Source: an uncultured Woeseiaceae bacterium
Lineage (GTDB): Bacteria > Pseudomonadota > Gammaproteobacteria > Steroidobacterales > Woeseiaceae
Direction of reading: 5' to 3'
DNA: 6,213 bases
Assembly: GCA_945787435.1 (NCBI GenBank)
Contig: CALZHX010000393.1
Span: 1 to 6,213, forward strand
How positions within the stretch are numbered: position 1 is the stretch's first letter; each line of letters begins with the position of its first letter. This document shows positions 1 through 5,699 of this stretch, in pieces. Position numbers and translations under genes: made by a program. Below the pieces are notes generated by a model. It did not search any database and was not told where the DNA came from. It was given only the letters and a program-made list of their open reading frames with translations.

Positions 1-141
1 CGGTACGATCGACAACGACAGCTAGGGTCCTCCAAGCTTAAGTTTCTGATTTTTCTTGCAAAAATGCGTGCGGGCCGCAGCGGTATGCCCGAGATTCCCC
101 CCTGCTGCTAGAATCAGCGGAGATAGTCGCGACAGACGGCC

Positions 142-147
142 AAGGGG
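142..147 (+). promoter_or_regulatory. Ribosome binding site of the CBS gene
   Basis: AAGGGG lies 6 nt before the ATG at 154, a near-ideal Shine-Dalgarno site and spacing. It shows that the gene was built to start at 154, upstream of the in-frame stop, and not at the ATG at 244, which has no comparable site. Confidence 0.6.
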
Positions 148-183
148 ATAAGTATGAAACTGGTGAAACACCTGCTTGATTCG

Positions 184-186
184 TAA
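184..186 (+). other. In-frame nonsense codon (TAA) inside the CBS gene
   Basis: Counting from the ATG at 154, codon 11 is TAA, between TCG (Ser10) and GAG (Glu12). The frame on both sides reads as one continuous CBS N-terminus, so this is a substitution and not a frameshift. From memory of related CBS proteins, a Lys is common here (as in DSK), which would need only AAA to TAA. Confidence 0.75.
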
Positions 187-560
187 GAGCGCCAAATCAT
201 TTCGATTGCGCCTGACGTATCCGTATTCGATGCCATTAAACTCATGGCGGACCATTCGGTGGGCTCGCTCATCGTTATGGACGACGACAAAATGCGTGGC
301 ATCGTCACGGAGCGGGATTACGCCCGCAAAGTCATTATCAAGGGGCGCTCATCGGAAAGTACCAGTGTCTCGGAGATAATGACGACGGATGTGCTCACGA
401 CGTCTGGTCTGGAAACCGTAAAAGAATGTATGGAGGTGATGACGGAGCGCCACATCCGGCACTTGCCGGTCGTCGAGGATGATCGTGTCATCGGTATGAT
501 CTCTATCGGTGACCTCGTGCAGGCAATCATTGCCGATCAGCAGGAAGAGATAGATCAACT

Positions 561-566
561 GGGGAG
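561..566 (+). promoter_or_regulatory. Ribosome binding site for the GTG start of the yghX-like gene
   Basis: GGGGAG sits 8 nt before the GTG at 575, within the last codons of the CBS gene. It supports the GTG as the start and suggests translational coupling to the CBS frame, because the two genes share 8 nt. Confidence 0.55.
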
Positions 567-574
567 CTATATCA

Positions 575-1459
575 GTGGCTAAAGCAGGCGATTTTGATCC
601 GCGCTTACTCACGCTGTTCGATGGCTATGTGCACGGCACCGTCAGTCGCCGGCAGTTCATCGACCAGGCGGCAGCCTTTACTGTATCCGGTGCCGCGATA
701 CTCGCGAGTTTGAGTCCGGATTACGCGCGGGCGAACCAGGTTGATCCCGAAGACCCGTCGATCTCAGTCAGTTATAAGAAATACATATCGCCCAACGGTG
801 GTGGCGAGATGCGCGGTTATTTTGCGCGACCAGCCGTCATCGATCACAAGCTCCCAGGCGTTGTTGTCGTGCATGAGAATCGCGGCCTGAACCCTTACAT
901 TGAGGACGTTGTTCGCCGTCTTGCCGTGGCCGGTTTTATCGCGTTCGGGCCAGACGCACTGTGGCCGCTGGGTGGCTATCCCGGCACCGATGACGAAGGT
1001 CGGACGATGCAGCGCGAACGCGATGGTGCCGAAATGGTCGAGGACTTCGTGGCAGCGGTCGGGTTTCTGCAGGATCACCCTGACAGCAATGGCAGCGTAG
1101 GCTCGGTTGGCTTCTGTTTTGGCGGCGGAATGTCCTTGCGACTTGCGGTTCAAGTCGCCGATCTCGATGCGGCGGTCGCATTTTATGGTCGCCACCCGTC
1201 CGCAGAAGATACAGCCAGTATCAAAGCACCGTTGATGTTGCACCACGCGGGGCTGGACGAACGCGTCAATGCCGGTTGGCCCGCTTTTGAGAAGGCGCTA
1301 AAGGCCAATAACCTGGACTACGCCAACTACGAATATCCGGACGTGAATCATGGCTTCCACAATGACACGACGCCACGGTTCGACGAAAAATCCGCAGCGC
1401 TTGCGTGGCGGCGCACGGTAGATCACTTCAACGCCCATTTGAAGACTGGCGCATCCTAA
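575..1459 (+). CDS. YghX-like dienelactone hydrolase family protein with a Tat-like leader
   Basis: A 294-residue alpha/beta hydrolase of the dienelactone hydrolase (carboxymethylenebutenolidase) family. It resembles E. coli YghX along its whole length, including the shared stretches VVVVHENRGLNPYIEDV (96-112) and NHGFHND (258-264). The expected Cys-Asp-His triad is visible: Cys181 in GFCFGGG, Asp228 in AGLDERV and His259 in VNHGF. Glu101 in HENRG matches the Glu that partners the Cys in true dienelactone hydrolases. An SRRQFI twin-arginine motif at residues 24-29, a hydrophobic stretch (about 31-47) and a possible cleavage after ARA (51-53) suggest Tat export. From memory, E. coli YghX has KR at this place, so export is inferred. 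The GTG start at 575 overlaps the CBS stop by 8 nt, is preceded by GGGGAG at 8 nt, and gives the N-terminus expected from YghX. The true substrate is unknown; YghX-type proteins are not shown to act on dienelactone in the cell. Confidence 0.93.
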   Translation: MAKAGDFDPRLLTLFDGYVHGTVSRRQFIDQAAAFTVSGAAILASLSPDYARANQVDPEDPSISVSYKKYISPNGGGEMRGYFARPAVIDHKLPGVVVVHENRGLNPYIEDVVRRLAVAGFIAFGPDALWPLGGYPGTDDEGRTMQRERDGAEMVEDFVAAVGFLQDHPDSNGSVGSVGFCFGGGMSLRLAVQVADLDAAVAFYGRHPSAEDTASIKAPLMLHHAGLDERVNAGWPAFEKALKANNLDYANYEYPDVNHGFHNDTTPRFDEKSAALAWRRTVDHFNAHLKTGAS

Positions 1460-1484
1460 GGCAACACAACAGGAAAGACATGCG

Positions 1485-2012
1485 ATGAACAAAGTGACGA
1501 CCCAATGGCTCACGTGCCCGGTCGTCGTTTGCCTGTGTCTGTCAGCAGCAGTTGCGGAGGGGCAGGAGAGTAAGACGGTCCTGGGGCCCGACAATCCCGA
1601 CCTTTATTATGGTGCGGAAGCGCTGCTTGCAGGTGATGGCGAAGAGGGTGTGCGGTTGACGCTACTCGGCGTGAAGCGTGCGGCGAATTCGCGCGACCGA
1701 ACTACCGGGTTGTCGAACCTGTGCGCCGGCTACATCATGCTCGAACAATACGAGACCGGCTTGTCGTACTGTGATCAGGTGCTGGTGGAGAACGATCAGC
1801 ACTGGCGTTCCTACAGCAACCGCGCACTGGCCTACCTGAAGCTGGGCCGATTCGAGGAAACTGAAGCGGATCTGCAGAAGGCTGAGGCCATTGCGCCCAA
1901 CGCTCGTACGGTAAAAGTTGTCCGTTCAATGCTGCTGGATGCAACGAACCCGGTCGCACCGCTCATTGTCATAGATGATCGCCGCCAGGCGGCTGATGAC
2001 GATGAGGAGTAG
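1485..2012 (+). CDS. Secreted tetratricopeptide repeat (TPR) protein
   Basis: A 175-residue protein. An N-terminal signal peptide (hydrophobic core about 9-22, likely cleavage after AVA at 22-24) points to the periplasm; I see no convincing lipobox. At least two TPR units follow: about 73-106 (NLCAGYIMLEQYETGLSYCDQVL, less regular) and 107-140 (RALAYLKLGRFEETEADLQKA, close to the textbook pattern with A/Y/G/A at the packing positions). A weaker repeat may precede them at about 40-70. The C-terminus is acidic (DDDEE). Two cysteines, Cys80 and Cys96, lie inside the first clear repeat and could form a disulfide in the periplasm. The start is supported by AGGAAAG at 1471-1477, 7 nt before the ATG. 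It follows the hydrolase by 25 nt and overlaps the TonB-domain gene, so the two products probably work together. TPRs bind proteins; the partner is unknown, and the next gene product is the first candidate. Confidence 0.85.
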   Translation: MNKVTTQWLTCPVVVCLCLSAAVAEGQESKTVLGPDNPDLYYGAEALLAGDGEEGVRLTLLGVKRAANSRDRTTGLSNLCAGYIMLEQYETGLSYCDQVLVENDQHWRSYSNRALAYLKLGRFEETEADLQKAEAIAPNARTVKVVRSMLLDATNPVAPLIVIDDRRQAADDDEE

Positions 2013-2394
2013 TCGTCTCCTGATTGCGGCCGGAATAATGTTGTCTTCCGTCGCGCTCGCCCAGGTGGAGCCAATCGTCGAGTATGTTCCCGGCGATGAG
2101 GGGGAGCGGCAGCCTCTGCACACAGTCGTTCCGACCTATCCGGAGAAAGCACGACGTGCGCGCGTTGAGGGTGAAGTGGAAGTTTGCTTCAAGGTTAATC
2201 GGGAAGGAAAGACGAGCAGAGTGGCAGTTCGACGCAGCACGAACAGGGTTTTTGAAAAACCAGCACGGGACGCGGTGCGGGCCTCGACGTATCGGCCTTT
2301 ACCCGCGGACGAGGAGCTGTCCGGCATAAAGACCTGCCGTACGTTCCAATTCCACCTGGCCCCGGTCGCTGTCGACCAGATCGAATCATTTTGA
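2002..2394 (+). CDS. Secreted TonB C-terminal domain protein (no membrane anchor or proline-rich arm)
   Basis: About 130 residues: a signal peptide (1-20, cleavage after ALA), a short linker, then one TonB C-terminal domain at about 41-119. The hallmarks are VVPTYPEKARR (42-52), GEVEVCFKVNREGK (57-70) and STYRPLP (95-101, in place of the usual WryxP). Classical TonB has an N-terminal membrane helix that binds ExbB/ExbD and a long Pro-rich arm; here the N-terminus looks like a cleavable signal and there is no arm. It is therefore doubtful that it can energise an outer-membrane receptor, and a structural or binding role in the periplasm is as likely. Cys62 and Cys112 fall on strands of the fold and could form a disulfide. 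Start choice: ATGs at 1975, 1996 and 2002 are in frame; AGGCGG at 1987-1992 is 9 nt before 2002 and only 3 nt before 1996, so 2002 is preferred. The start lies inside the TPR gene, implying coupled expression. The stop is 2 nt from the convergent aldolase-family gene. Confidence 0.85.
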   Translation: MRSSRLLIAAGIMLSSVALAQVEPIVEYVPGDEGERQPLHTVVPTYPEKARRARVEGEVEVCFKVNREGKTSRVAVRRSTNRVFEKPARDAVRASTYRPLPADEELSGIKTCRTFQFHLAPVAVDQIESF

Positions 2395-2396
2395 CT

Positions 2397-2999
2397 TTAG
2401 CGCTCGAGCGTCAGCATCCGGGTTGCCGCTTCTTCAAGATCGTGGCCGATGCTGACGATCCCTTCATCATGGCCCGCCATAATGGCGACGCCGCTGGCTC
2501 GGAAATTTGTATTTCTGTATAGCCGGGTGAACTCGTGGGCCATTTCGGGCGTACCGTAGCTGACGTGGTCGGCAGTCGTTGGCAACTTGTTCTTCAGTGC
2601 GTCCCACAGCGCGCGACTATGCACGTGCACGACGGCGTTAATCGCTTCACTCAGCTCATAAATTGCCGCGTGGGTCAGTGATTCGGATGAGGCCTGAATC
2701 GGTCCTGTCGAACTTACGCGGTTGCGCTCGATGTCATAGCCGCTAACGTGTGCGTAATGCTGACCGTCGGTATCGGTGATATGCCCCGTCTGCGTGCCGC
2801 TGATGATGAATTGATCGCTCGACCCCAAACGGATACTCAGGTTGCCGTAGCCAACACCGAGATCTTCATAGTGACCTATGAGGCCTGCGTCGAAGAGTGG
2901 CCGCCGCCACGTGTCCAGCAAAATTGTGAGTTCCTGGTCTGGCGCGGGCCCCGGCGTCCAGTCGCTGTCGTACTTGATGTAGCCTTCGTCGATTGTCAA
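2397..2999 (-). CDS. Class II aldolase/adducin family enzyme coupled to mtnA (MtnB-type dehydratase or Ald2-type aldolase)
   Basis: A 200-residue, single-domain class II aldolase/adducin-fold protein. The family signatures are GNLSIRL (52-58, sugar-phosphate-binding region), SSES (104-107) with the likely catalytic Glu106, the zinc-binding pair HVH (His125, His127), and a probable third metal ligand His177 in IMAGHDEG. It is predicted cytoplasmic and zinc-dependent. Being coupled to mtnA, it should act on 5-methylthioribulose-1-phosphate (or the 5-deoxy analogue). It would either dehydrate it as MtnB does in methionine salvage, or cleave it to DHAP and an aldehyde as Ald2 does in the DHAP shunt. 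The sequence alone does not let me choose, and no mtnC, mtnD or other salvage gene is in the window, so I give no symbol. The start is a TTG at 2999-2997 that overlaps the mtnA stop by 4 nt (TTGA). GAGGAAG lies 7 nt before it. Longer readings up to 3053 give a basic, unrelated N-terminus and run through mtnA. It is convergent with the TonB-domain gene. Confidence 0.9.
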   Translation of the reverse strand: MTIDEGYIKYDSDWTPGPAPDQELTILLDTWRRPLFDAGLIGHYEDLGVGYGNLSIRLGSSDQFIISGTQTGHITDTDGQHYAHVSGYDIERNRVSSTGPIQASSESLTHAAIYELSEAINAVVHVHSRALWDALKNKLPTTADHVSYGTPEMAHEFTRLYRNTNFRASGVAIMAGHDEGIVSIGHDLEEAATRMLTLER

Positions 3000-4090
3000 A
3001 TCGCGGCTTCCTCGGGAAACAGGTCCGCCAGTCCTTCGGCGCTGGCATCGCAAATACCACGCTCGGTGATCAATCCTGTAACCAGTCGCGCTGGTGTCAC
3101 GTCAAACGCCGGATTGGCGACCTTTGTGTCGTGCGCCGCCGTTCGAATGTTGCAACTGACGCCGTCCAGAACACCGTAGCTCATCGTAACTTCGCTTGCG
3201 TCCCGTTCTTCGATAGGAATTTCGGAGACGCCGTCGGCCGTACTCCAGTCAATCGTCGTCGACGGCAGCGCGACATAGAACGGCACATTATTGTCGAAGG
3301 CTGCGAGCGCCTTTAGGTAAGTGCCGATTTTGTTCGCGACGTCGCCGTTCCGGGTTGTTCTATCTGTTCCGGTAATGACGATGTCGACCTGCCCGTGTTG
3401 CATCAGGTGTCCGCCGGCATTGTCTACGATTAATGTGTGCGCGACGTCATTCTGCGCCAGCTCCCAGGCCGTGAGCTGGGACCCCTGGTTGCGCGGCCGT
3501 GTCTCGTCGACCCAGACATGCACATCAATGCCGGCCTTTCGGGCGAGATAAATGGGGGCCGTCGCCGTGCCCCAGTTAATCGTCGCCAGCGCGCCGGCAT
3601 TGCAATGGGTCAGCACATTGACCGTGTCGCCGTTCTTGCGCTGCGAGATTTCCTCGAGAAGTGTTAGTCCATGCCGCCCTATACCGAGGCAGATATCGAC
3701 GTCTTCGGCGCAAATTGCCTCGGCGTCGGCACGGATAATGCGGGCGAGATCGCCGTCGGCAGCATCTGCAACGTGTGCCATTACCCTCTCGACAGCCCAC
3801 CGCAAATTCACGGCCGTTGGCCGCGACTGCAACAAAACTTCCGCAGCATGCGCCACCTCTTCTTTCGGAAATTTGCCGTGCAGTGCTGCGAGATAAAGGC
3901 TCCACGCAGCCGTCGCTCCGATGAGCGGCGCACCACGAACGTACATATCGGTGATGGCTTCGACGCCGTCGCTCCACGAGTGAAGGTTGTGGATGCTGTA
4001 GTCGTGCGGCAGAAGCCGTTGGTCGATGATCTGGACGACCTCCGGGTCGTCCGGGTGAAGCCATATCGTGCGGAAGTCCTCGCTAGCCAT
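2996..4090 (-). CDS. mtnA: S-methyl-5-thioribose-1-phosphate isomerase
   Basis: A 364-residue cytoplasmic isomerase of the MtnA/eIF2B-like family. It converts 5-methylthioribose-1-phosphate (aldose) to 5-methylthioribulose-1-phosphate (ketose) in the recycling of methylthioadenosine, a by-product of SAM use. The signatures appear in order: RGAPLIGATAAW (52-63), THCNAGALAT (161-170) with the catalytic Cys163, VDETRPRNQGSQLTAWEL (194-211), GTDRTTRNGDVANKIGTY (241-258) with the catalytic Asp243, and NPAFDVTPARLV (326-337) near the C-terminus. Length is normal. Two motif positions differ from what I remember as usual (QGAR to QGSQ, and GADR to GTDR); both catalytic residues remain. The ATG at 4090 overlaps the folD stop by 8 nt and has only a weak AGG upstream, so translation probably depends on folD. 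The downstream aldolase-family gene overlaps it by 4 nt. Some MtnA proteins also isomerise 5-deoxyribose-1-phosphate, which would suit a DHAP-shunt role. Confidence 0.96.
   Translation of the reverse strand: MASEDFRTIWLHPDDPEVVQIIDQRLLPHDYSIHNLHSWSDGVEAITDMYVRGAPLIGATAAWSLYLAALHGKFPKEEVAHAAEVLLQSRPTAVNLRWAVERVMAHVADAADGDLARIIRADAEAICAEDVDICLGIGRHGLTLLEEISQRKNGDTVNVLTHCNAGALATINWGTATAPIYLARKAGIDVHVWVDETRPRNQGSQLTAWELAQNDVAHTLIVDNAGGHLMQHGQVDIVITGTDRTTRNGDVANKIGTYLKALAAFDNNVPFYVALPSTTIDWSTADGVSEIPIEERDASEVTMSYGVLDGVSCNIRTAAHDTKVANPAFDVTPARLVTGLITERGICDASAEGLADLFPEEAAI
3007..3013 (-). promoter_or_regulatory. Ribosome binding site for the TTG start of the class II aldolase gene
   Basis: On the minus strand, GAGGAAG lies within the last codons of mtnA, 7 nt before the TTG at 2999. 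Together with the 4-nt TTGA stop/start overlap it fixes the start and indicates coupled translation with mtnA. Confidence 0.65.
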
Positions 4091-4979
4091 CCAGGCCTGC
4101 CGACAGTCGTGCTGCCCTGAGTGTGTTGGCCATTAGCATCACAATTGTCATCGGGCCCACTCCTCCTGGAACCGGAGTCACCGCTTTCGCTACTTCGCAG
4201 GCGGATTCGTATTCGACGTCGCCCGTCAGCTTCGATTTCGTTTCGCCGTCGACGGTCGTTTCGATACGGTTGATGCCGACATCGATGACCACAGCACCGG
4301 GTTTGATCCAGTCTCCGGTCACCATATTGGCTCGGCCGACAGCTGCGACAACGATATCGGCTCGCCTGACGACGCCCGGCAGGTCTTTGGTCCGGCTGTG
4401 GCAGATCGTCACTGTCGCATGCGCCTGCAGCAACAGGCTGGCCATCGGTTTGCCGACAATGTTCGAGCGTCCTACGACTACCGCATTGAGTCCCGACAGG
4501 TTAGTGCCGAGATGGTCCTGGATCATCAGCATGCAGCCGGCGGGTGTGCATGGCACGAACGCGTCGGCCGTGTTGCCTGACGTCAACTTGCCGATGTTGA
4601 TGAAATGAAAGCCGTCGACGTCCTTGCCGGGTGAAATCGACTGGGTGATGGTTTGCTCGTCCAGGTGATCCGGTAAGGGCAACTGCACGAGAATGCCGTG
4701 AATCTTGTCGTCATTGTTGAGTTCGTCAATAAGCGCGAGTACGTTGGCTTCTGTTGTTCCGGCATCCAGTGTGTGCTGCACCGAGTGAAAGCCGCAACCT
4801 TCGGCGCGCTTTTTCTTGTTACGTCGGTACACATGGCTTGCTGGATCTTCGCCAATGATAACGACGGCGAGTCCCGGCTGCAGGCCATGCTTCTCGAGCA
4901 ACTCGGCCGTCTGAGCCGTAATTTGTTCGGACATTTCAGCGGCTTTTTCCTTACCGTCGATTCGTAGTGCGTTGCTCAT
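4083..4979 (-). CDS. folD: Bifunctional methylenetetrahydrofolate dehydrogenase / methenyltetrahydrofolate cyclohydrolase
   Basis: A 298-residue FolD. In the cytoplasm it oxidises 5,10-methylene-tetrahydrofolate with NADP+ and hydrolyses the product to 10-formyl-tetrahydrofolate, feeding purine and formyl-Met synthesis. Visible motifs: Tyr51 and the catalytic Lys55 (YRRNKKK, where most family members have YVxxK), VQLPLP (98-103) with Gln99, GKDVDGFH (118-125) with Asp122, PCTPAG (143-148), the dinucleotide-binding GRSNIVGKPMA (170-180), AVGRANMV (213-220), and the C-terminal signature TPVPGGVGPMT (268-278). Length is close to the family norm. It is the first gene of the folD-mtnA-aldolase operon and overlaps mtnA by 8 nt. 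A GAGG at 4994-4991 lies 11 nt before the ATG, rather far for a ribosome site. The link with mtnA makes sense through one-carbon and methionine metabolism, but folD is also a general housekeeping gene. Confidence 0.97.
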   Translation of the reverse strand: MSNALRIDGKEKAAEMSEQITAQTAELLEKHGLQPGLAVVIIGEDPASHVYRRNKKKRAEGCGFHSVQHTLDAGTTEANVLALIDELNNDDKIHGILVQLPLPDHLDEQTITQSISPGKDVDGFHFINIGKLTSGNTADAFVPCTPAGCMLMIQDHLGTNLSGLNAVVVGRSNIVGKPMASLLLQAHATVTICHSRTKDLPGVVRRADIVVAAVGRANMVTGDWIKPGAVVIDVGINRIETTVDGETKSKLTGDVEYESACEVAKAVTPVPGGVGPMTIVMLMANTLRAARLSAGLDG

Positions 4980-5014
4980 TCCGAATGATTCCTCAGGATT
5001 TTATGGGCGCGCGC

Positions 5015-5043
5015 ATAGTAACGCTGCCAATGCGGCGGGTAAA
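5015..5043 (-). promoter_or_regulatory. Possible sigma70-type promoter of the folD operon
   Basis: On the minus strand a -35-like TTTACC (5043-5038) and a -10-like TACTAT (5020-5015) are separated by 17 nt. Each matches the consensus at four of six positions. It would give a leader of roughly 30 nt before the folD ATG. It lies in the only sizeable gap (4980-5072) between the divergent folD and tpm genes, where a promoter is needed. The call rests on pattern alone. Confidence 0.35.
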
Positions 5044-5061
5044 CTTCGGGTGTTACCTAGC

Positions 5062-5066
5062 GGGAG
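5062..5066 (+). promoter_or_regulatory. Ribosome binding site for the TTG start of tpm
   Basis: GGGAG lies 6 nt before the TTG at 5073. It supports TTG as the start; the other in-frame choices do not give the conserved thiopurine methyltransferase N-terminus. A weak stem (GGTAA 5038-5042 with TTACC 5053-5057) sits just upstream and may or may not matter. Confidence 0.55.
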
Positions 5067-5072
5067 AATATC

Positions 5073-5696
5073 TTGGCAGAACCCTGGCTGGAACGCTGGC
5101 AGGAAGGACGTATTGGCTGGCACGAGGCAGACGGCAACGCGAGCCTGCAGAAATACTGGCGCGCCACCGGCCGAACGGTTCTCGTGCCGATGTGCGGCAA
5201 GTCTGTCGATTTGCTGTGGATTGCCACCCGGGGGAACCGGGTCGTCGGTGTAGAGCTATCCGACATCGCCGTCGAGTCGTTCTTCGCCGAGCAAGACCTT
5301 GCGTTCAGCGTCTCGGAGAACGGGCTGCCGCGATACGACGCGATCGACGCCGATATCACTATTTTCTGTGGCGATCTGTTCGACCTGACATCAATCCGGT
5401 GCGATGCGCACTACGATCGTGGCGCATTGATAGCGCTTCCGGCGGAACAGCGATCGGCCTATGCGTCTCACGTCGGCTCATTGCTGACCGACGACGCTGA
5501 ACAACTTGTCATTACACTGGAATACGACGAGGAGATTGCAAGCGGGCCGCCCTTCTCGGTTGGTGACGAAGAGTTACTCGAATACTGGCCAGGTCTGGAT
5601 TGTGTCGGGCAGCGCGATGATATTGCCAATGCGCCGCCAAAGTTTCTCGATGCCGGCCTGACCGAGTTTAGGGAAAAAGCCTGGCGCTCGTGCTGA
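5073..5696 (+). CDS. tpm: Thiopurine S-methyltransferase family protein
   Basis: A 207-residue SAM-dependent methyltransferase of the bacterial TPMT family, close to the usual length of about 215. These enzymes methylate thiopurines in vitro; in bacteria they are linked to methylation of selenite and tellurite, so a metalloid detoxification role is likely but inferred. Motifs in order: WLERWQEGRIGWHE (5-18, the family N-terminal signature), VLVPMCGKSVDLLW (36-49, SAM-binding loop), GVELS (59-63, acidic residue for the SAM ribose), FCGDLFDL (98-105), YDRGALIALP (114-123), LEYDEE (149-154) with GPPFSV (158-163), and GLTEFREKAW (195-204) at the C-terminus. The start is TTG at 5073 with GGGAG 6 nt upstream. 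It is divergent from folD and meets the ceramidase-like gene tail to tail with 3 nt between the stops. Acting on SAM, it shares a metabolic theme with mtnA and folD but is transcribed separately. Confidence 0.93.
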   Translation: MAEPWLERWQEGRIGWHEADGNASLQKYWRATGRTVLVPMCGKSVDLLWIATRGNRVVGVELSDIAVESFFAEQDLAFSVSENGLPRYDAIDADITIFCGDLFDLTSIRCDAHYDRGALIALPAEQRSAYASHVGSLLTDDAEQLVITLEYDEEIASGPPFSVGDEELLEYWPGLDCVGQRDDIANAPPKFLDAGLTEFREKAWRSC

Positions 5697-5699
5697 TCG

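Larger units (their letters stand above)
154..582 (+). pseudogene. Two-CBS-domain protein, interrupted by an in-frame TAA at codon 11
   Basis: A small stand-alone CBS-pair (Bateman) protein of the kind that senses adenine nucleotides; its partner is unknown. Read from the ATG at 154, the frame gives 10 residues (MKLVKHLLDS), a TAA at 184-186, then 131 more residues in the same frame up to the TAA at 580-582. The part after the stop begins ERQIISIAPD, which continues the usual start of CBS domain 1. The full length would be 142 residues, normal for the family. CBS1 spans about residues 8-66, with the nucleotide-site pattern T52-E-R-D55. CBS2 spans about 72-130, with RHLPVVED at 102-109 and S117-I-G-D120. 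A good ribosome site (AAGGGG) sits 6 nt before the ATG at 154. The next usual start codon in frame is the ATG at 244 (residue 31); it has no ribosome site and would remove half of CBS1, although an automatic caller would probably report 244-582. The stop could come from a single AAA-to-TAA change. It may be a sequencing error, a real null allele or, less likely, recoding. Family assignment is secure; functional status is not. Confidence 0.85.

Noticed and set aside
1..153. Left-edge sequence as the tail of an upstream gene or a promoter
   Set aside because: Short frames end at 25 and 41, but the residues resemble nothing I know. A TAGAAT at 109-114 looks like a -10 box but has no fair -35 at the right distance. 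I cannot support a gene or promoter here.
22..255. Minus-strand open frame of 77 codons
   Set aside because: It runs antisense over the CBS gene start, has no recognisable domain, and the plus strand clearly carries the CBS coding signal.
2401..2410. Perfect 10-bp palindrome CGCTCGAGCG at the convergent junction, as a bidirectional terminator
   Set aside because: It has no loop and no T-run on either side, and it encodes the last residues (Leu-Glu-Arg) of the aldolase-family protein.
2748..3179. Plus-strand open frames across the mtnA/aldolase operon (also 3321-3896, 3671-4120 and 4123-4608)
   Set aside because: The minus strand encodes mtnA, folD and the aldolase-family protein with clear family motifs over the same bases. 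The plus-strand products are low-complexity shadows.
5038..5057. GGTAA/TTACC inverted repeat upstream of tpm as an operator or riboswitch
   Set aside because: A 5-bp stem with a 10-nt loop is weak, and no known riboswitch pattern is visible in the short folD-tpm gap.
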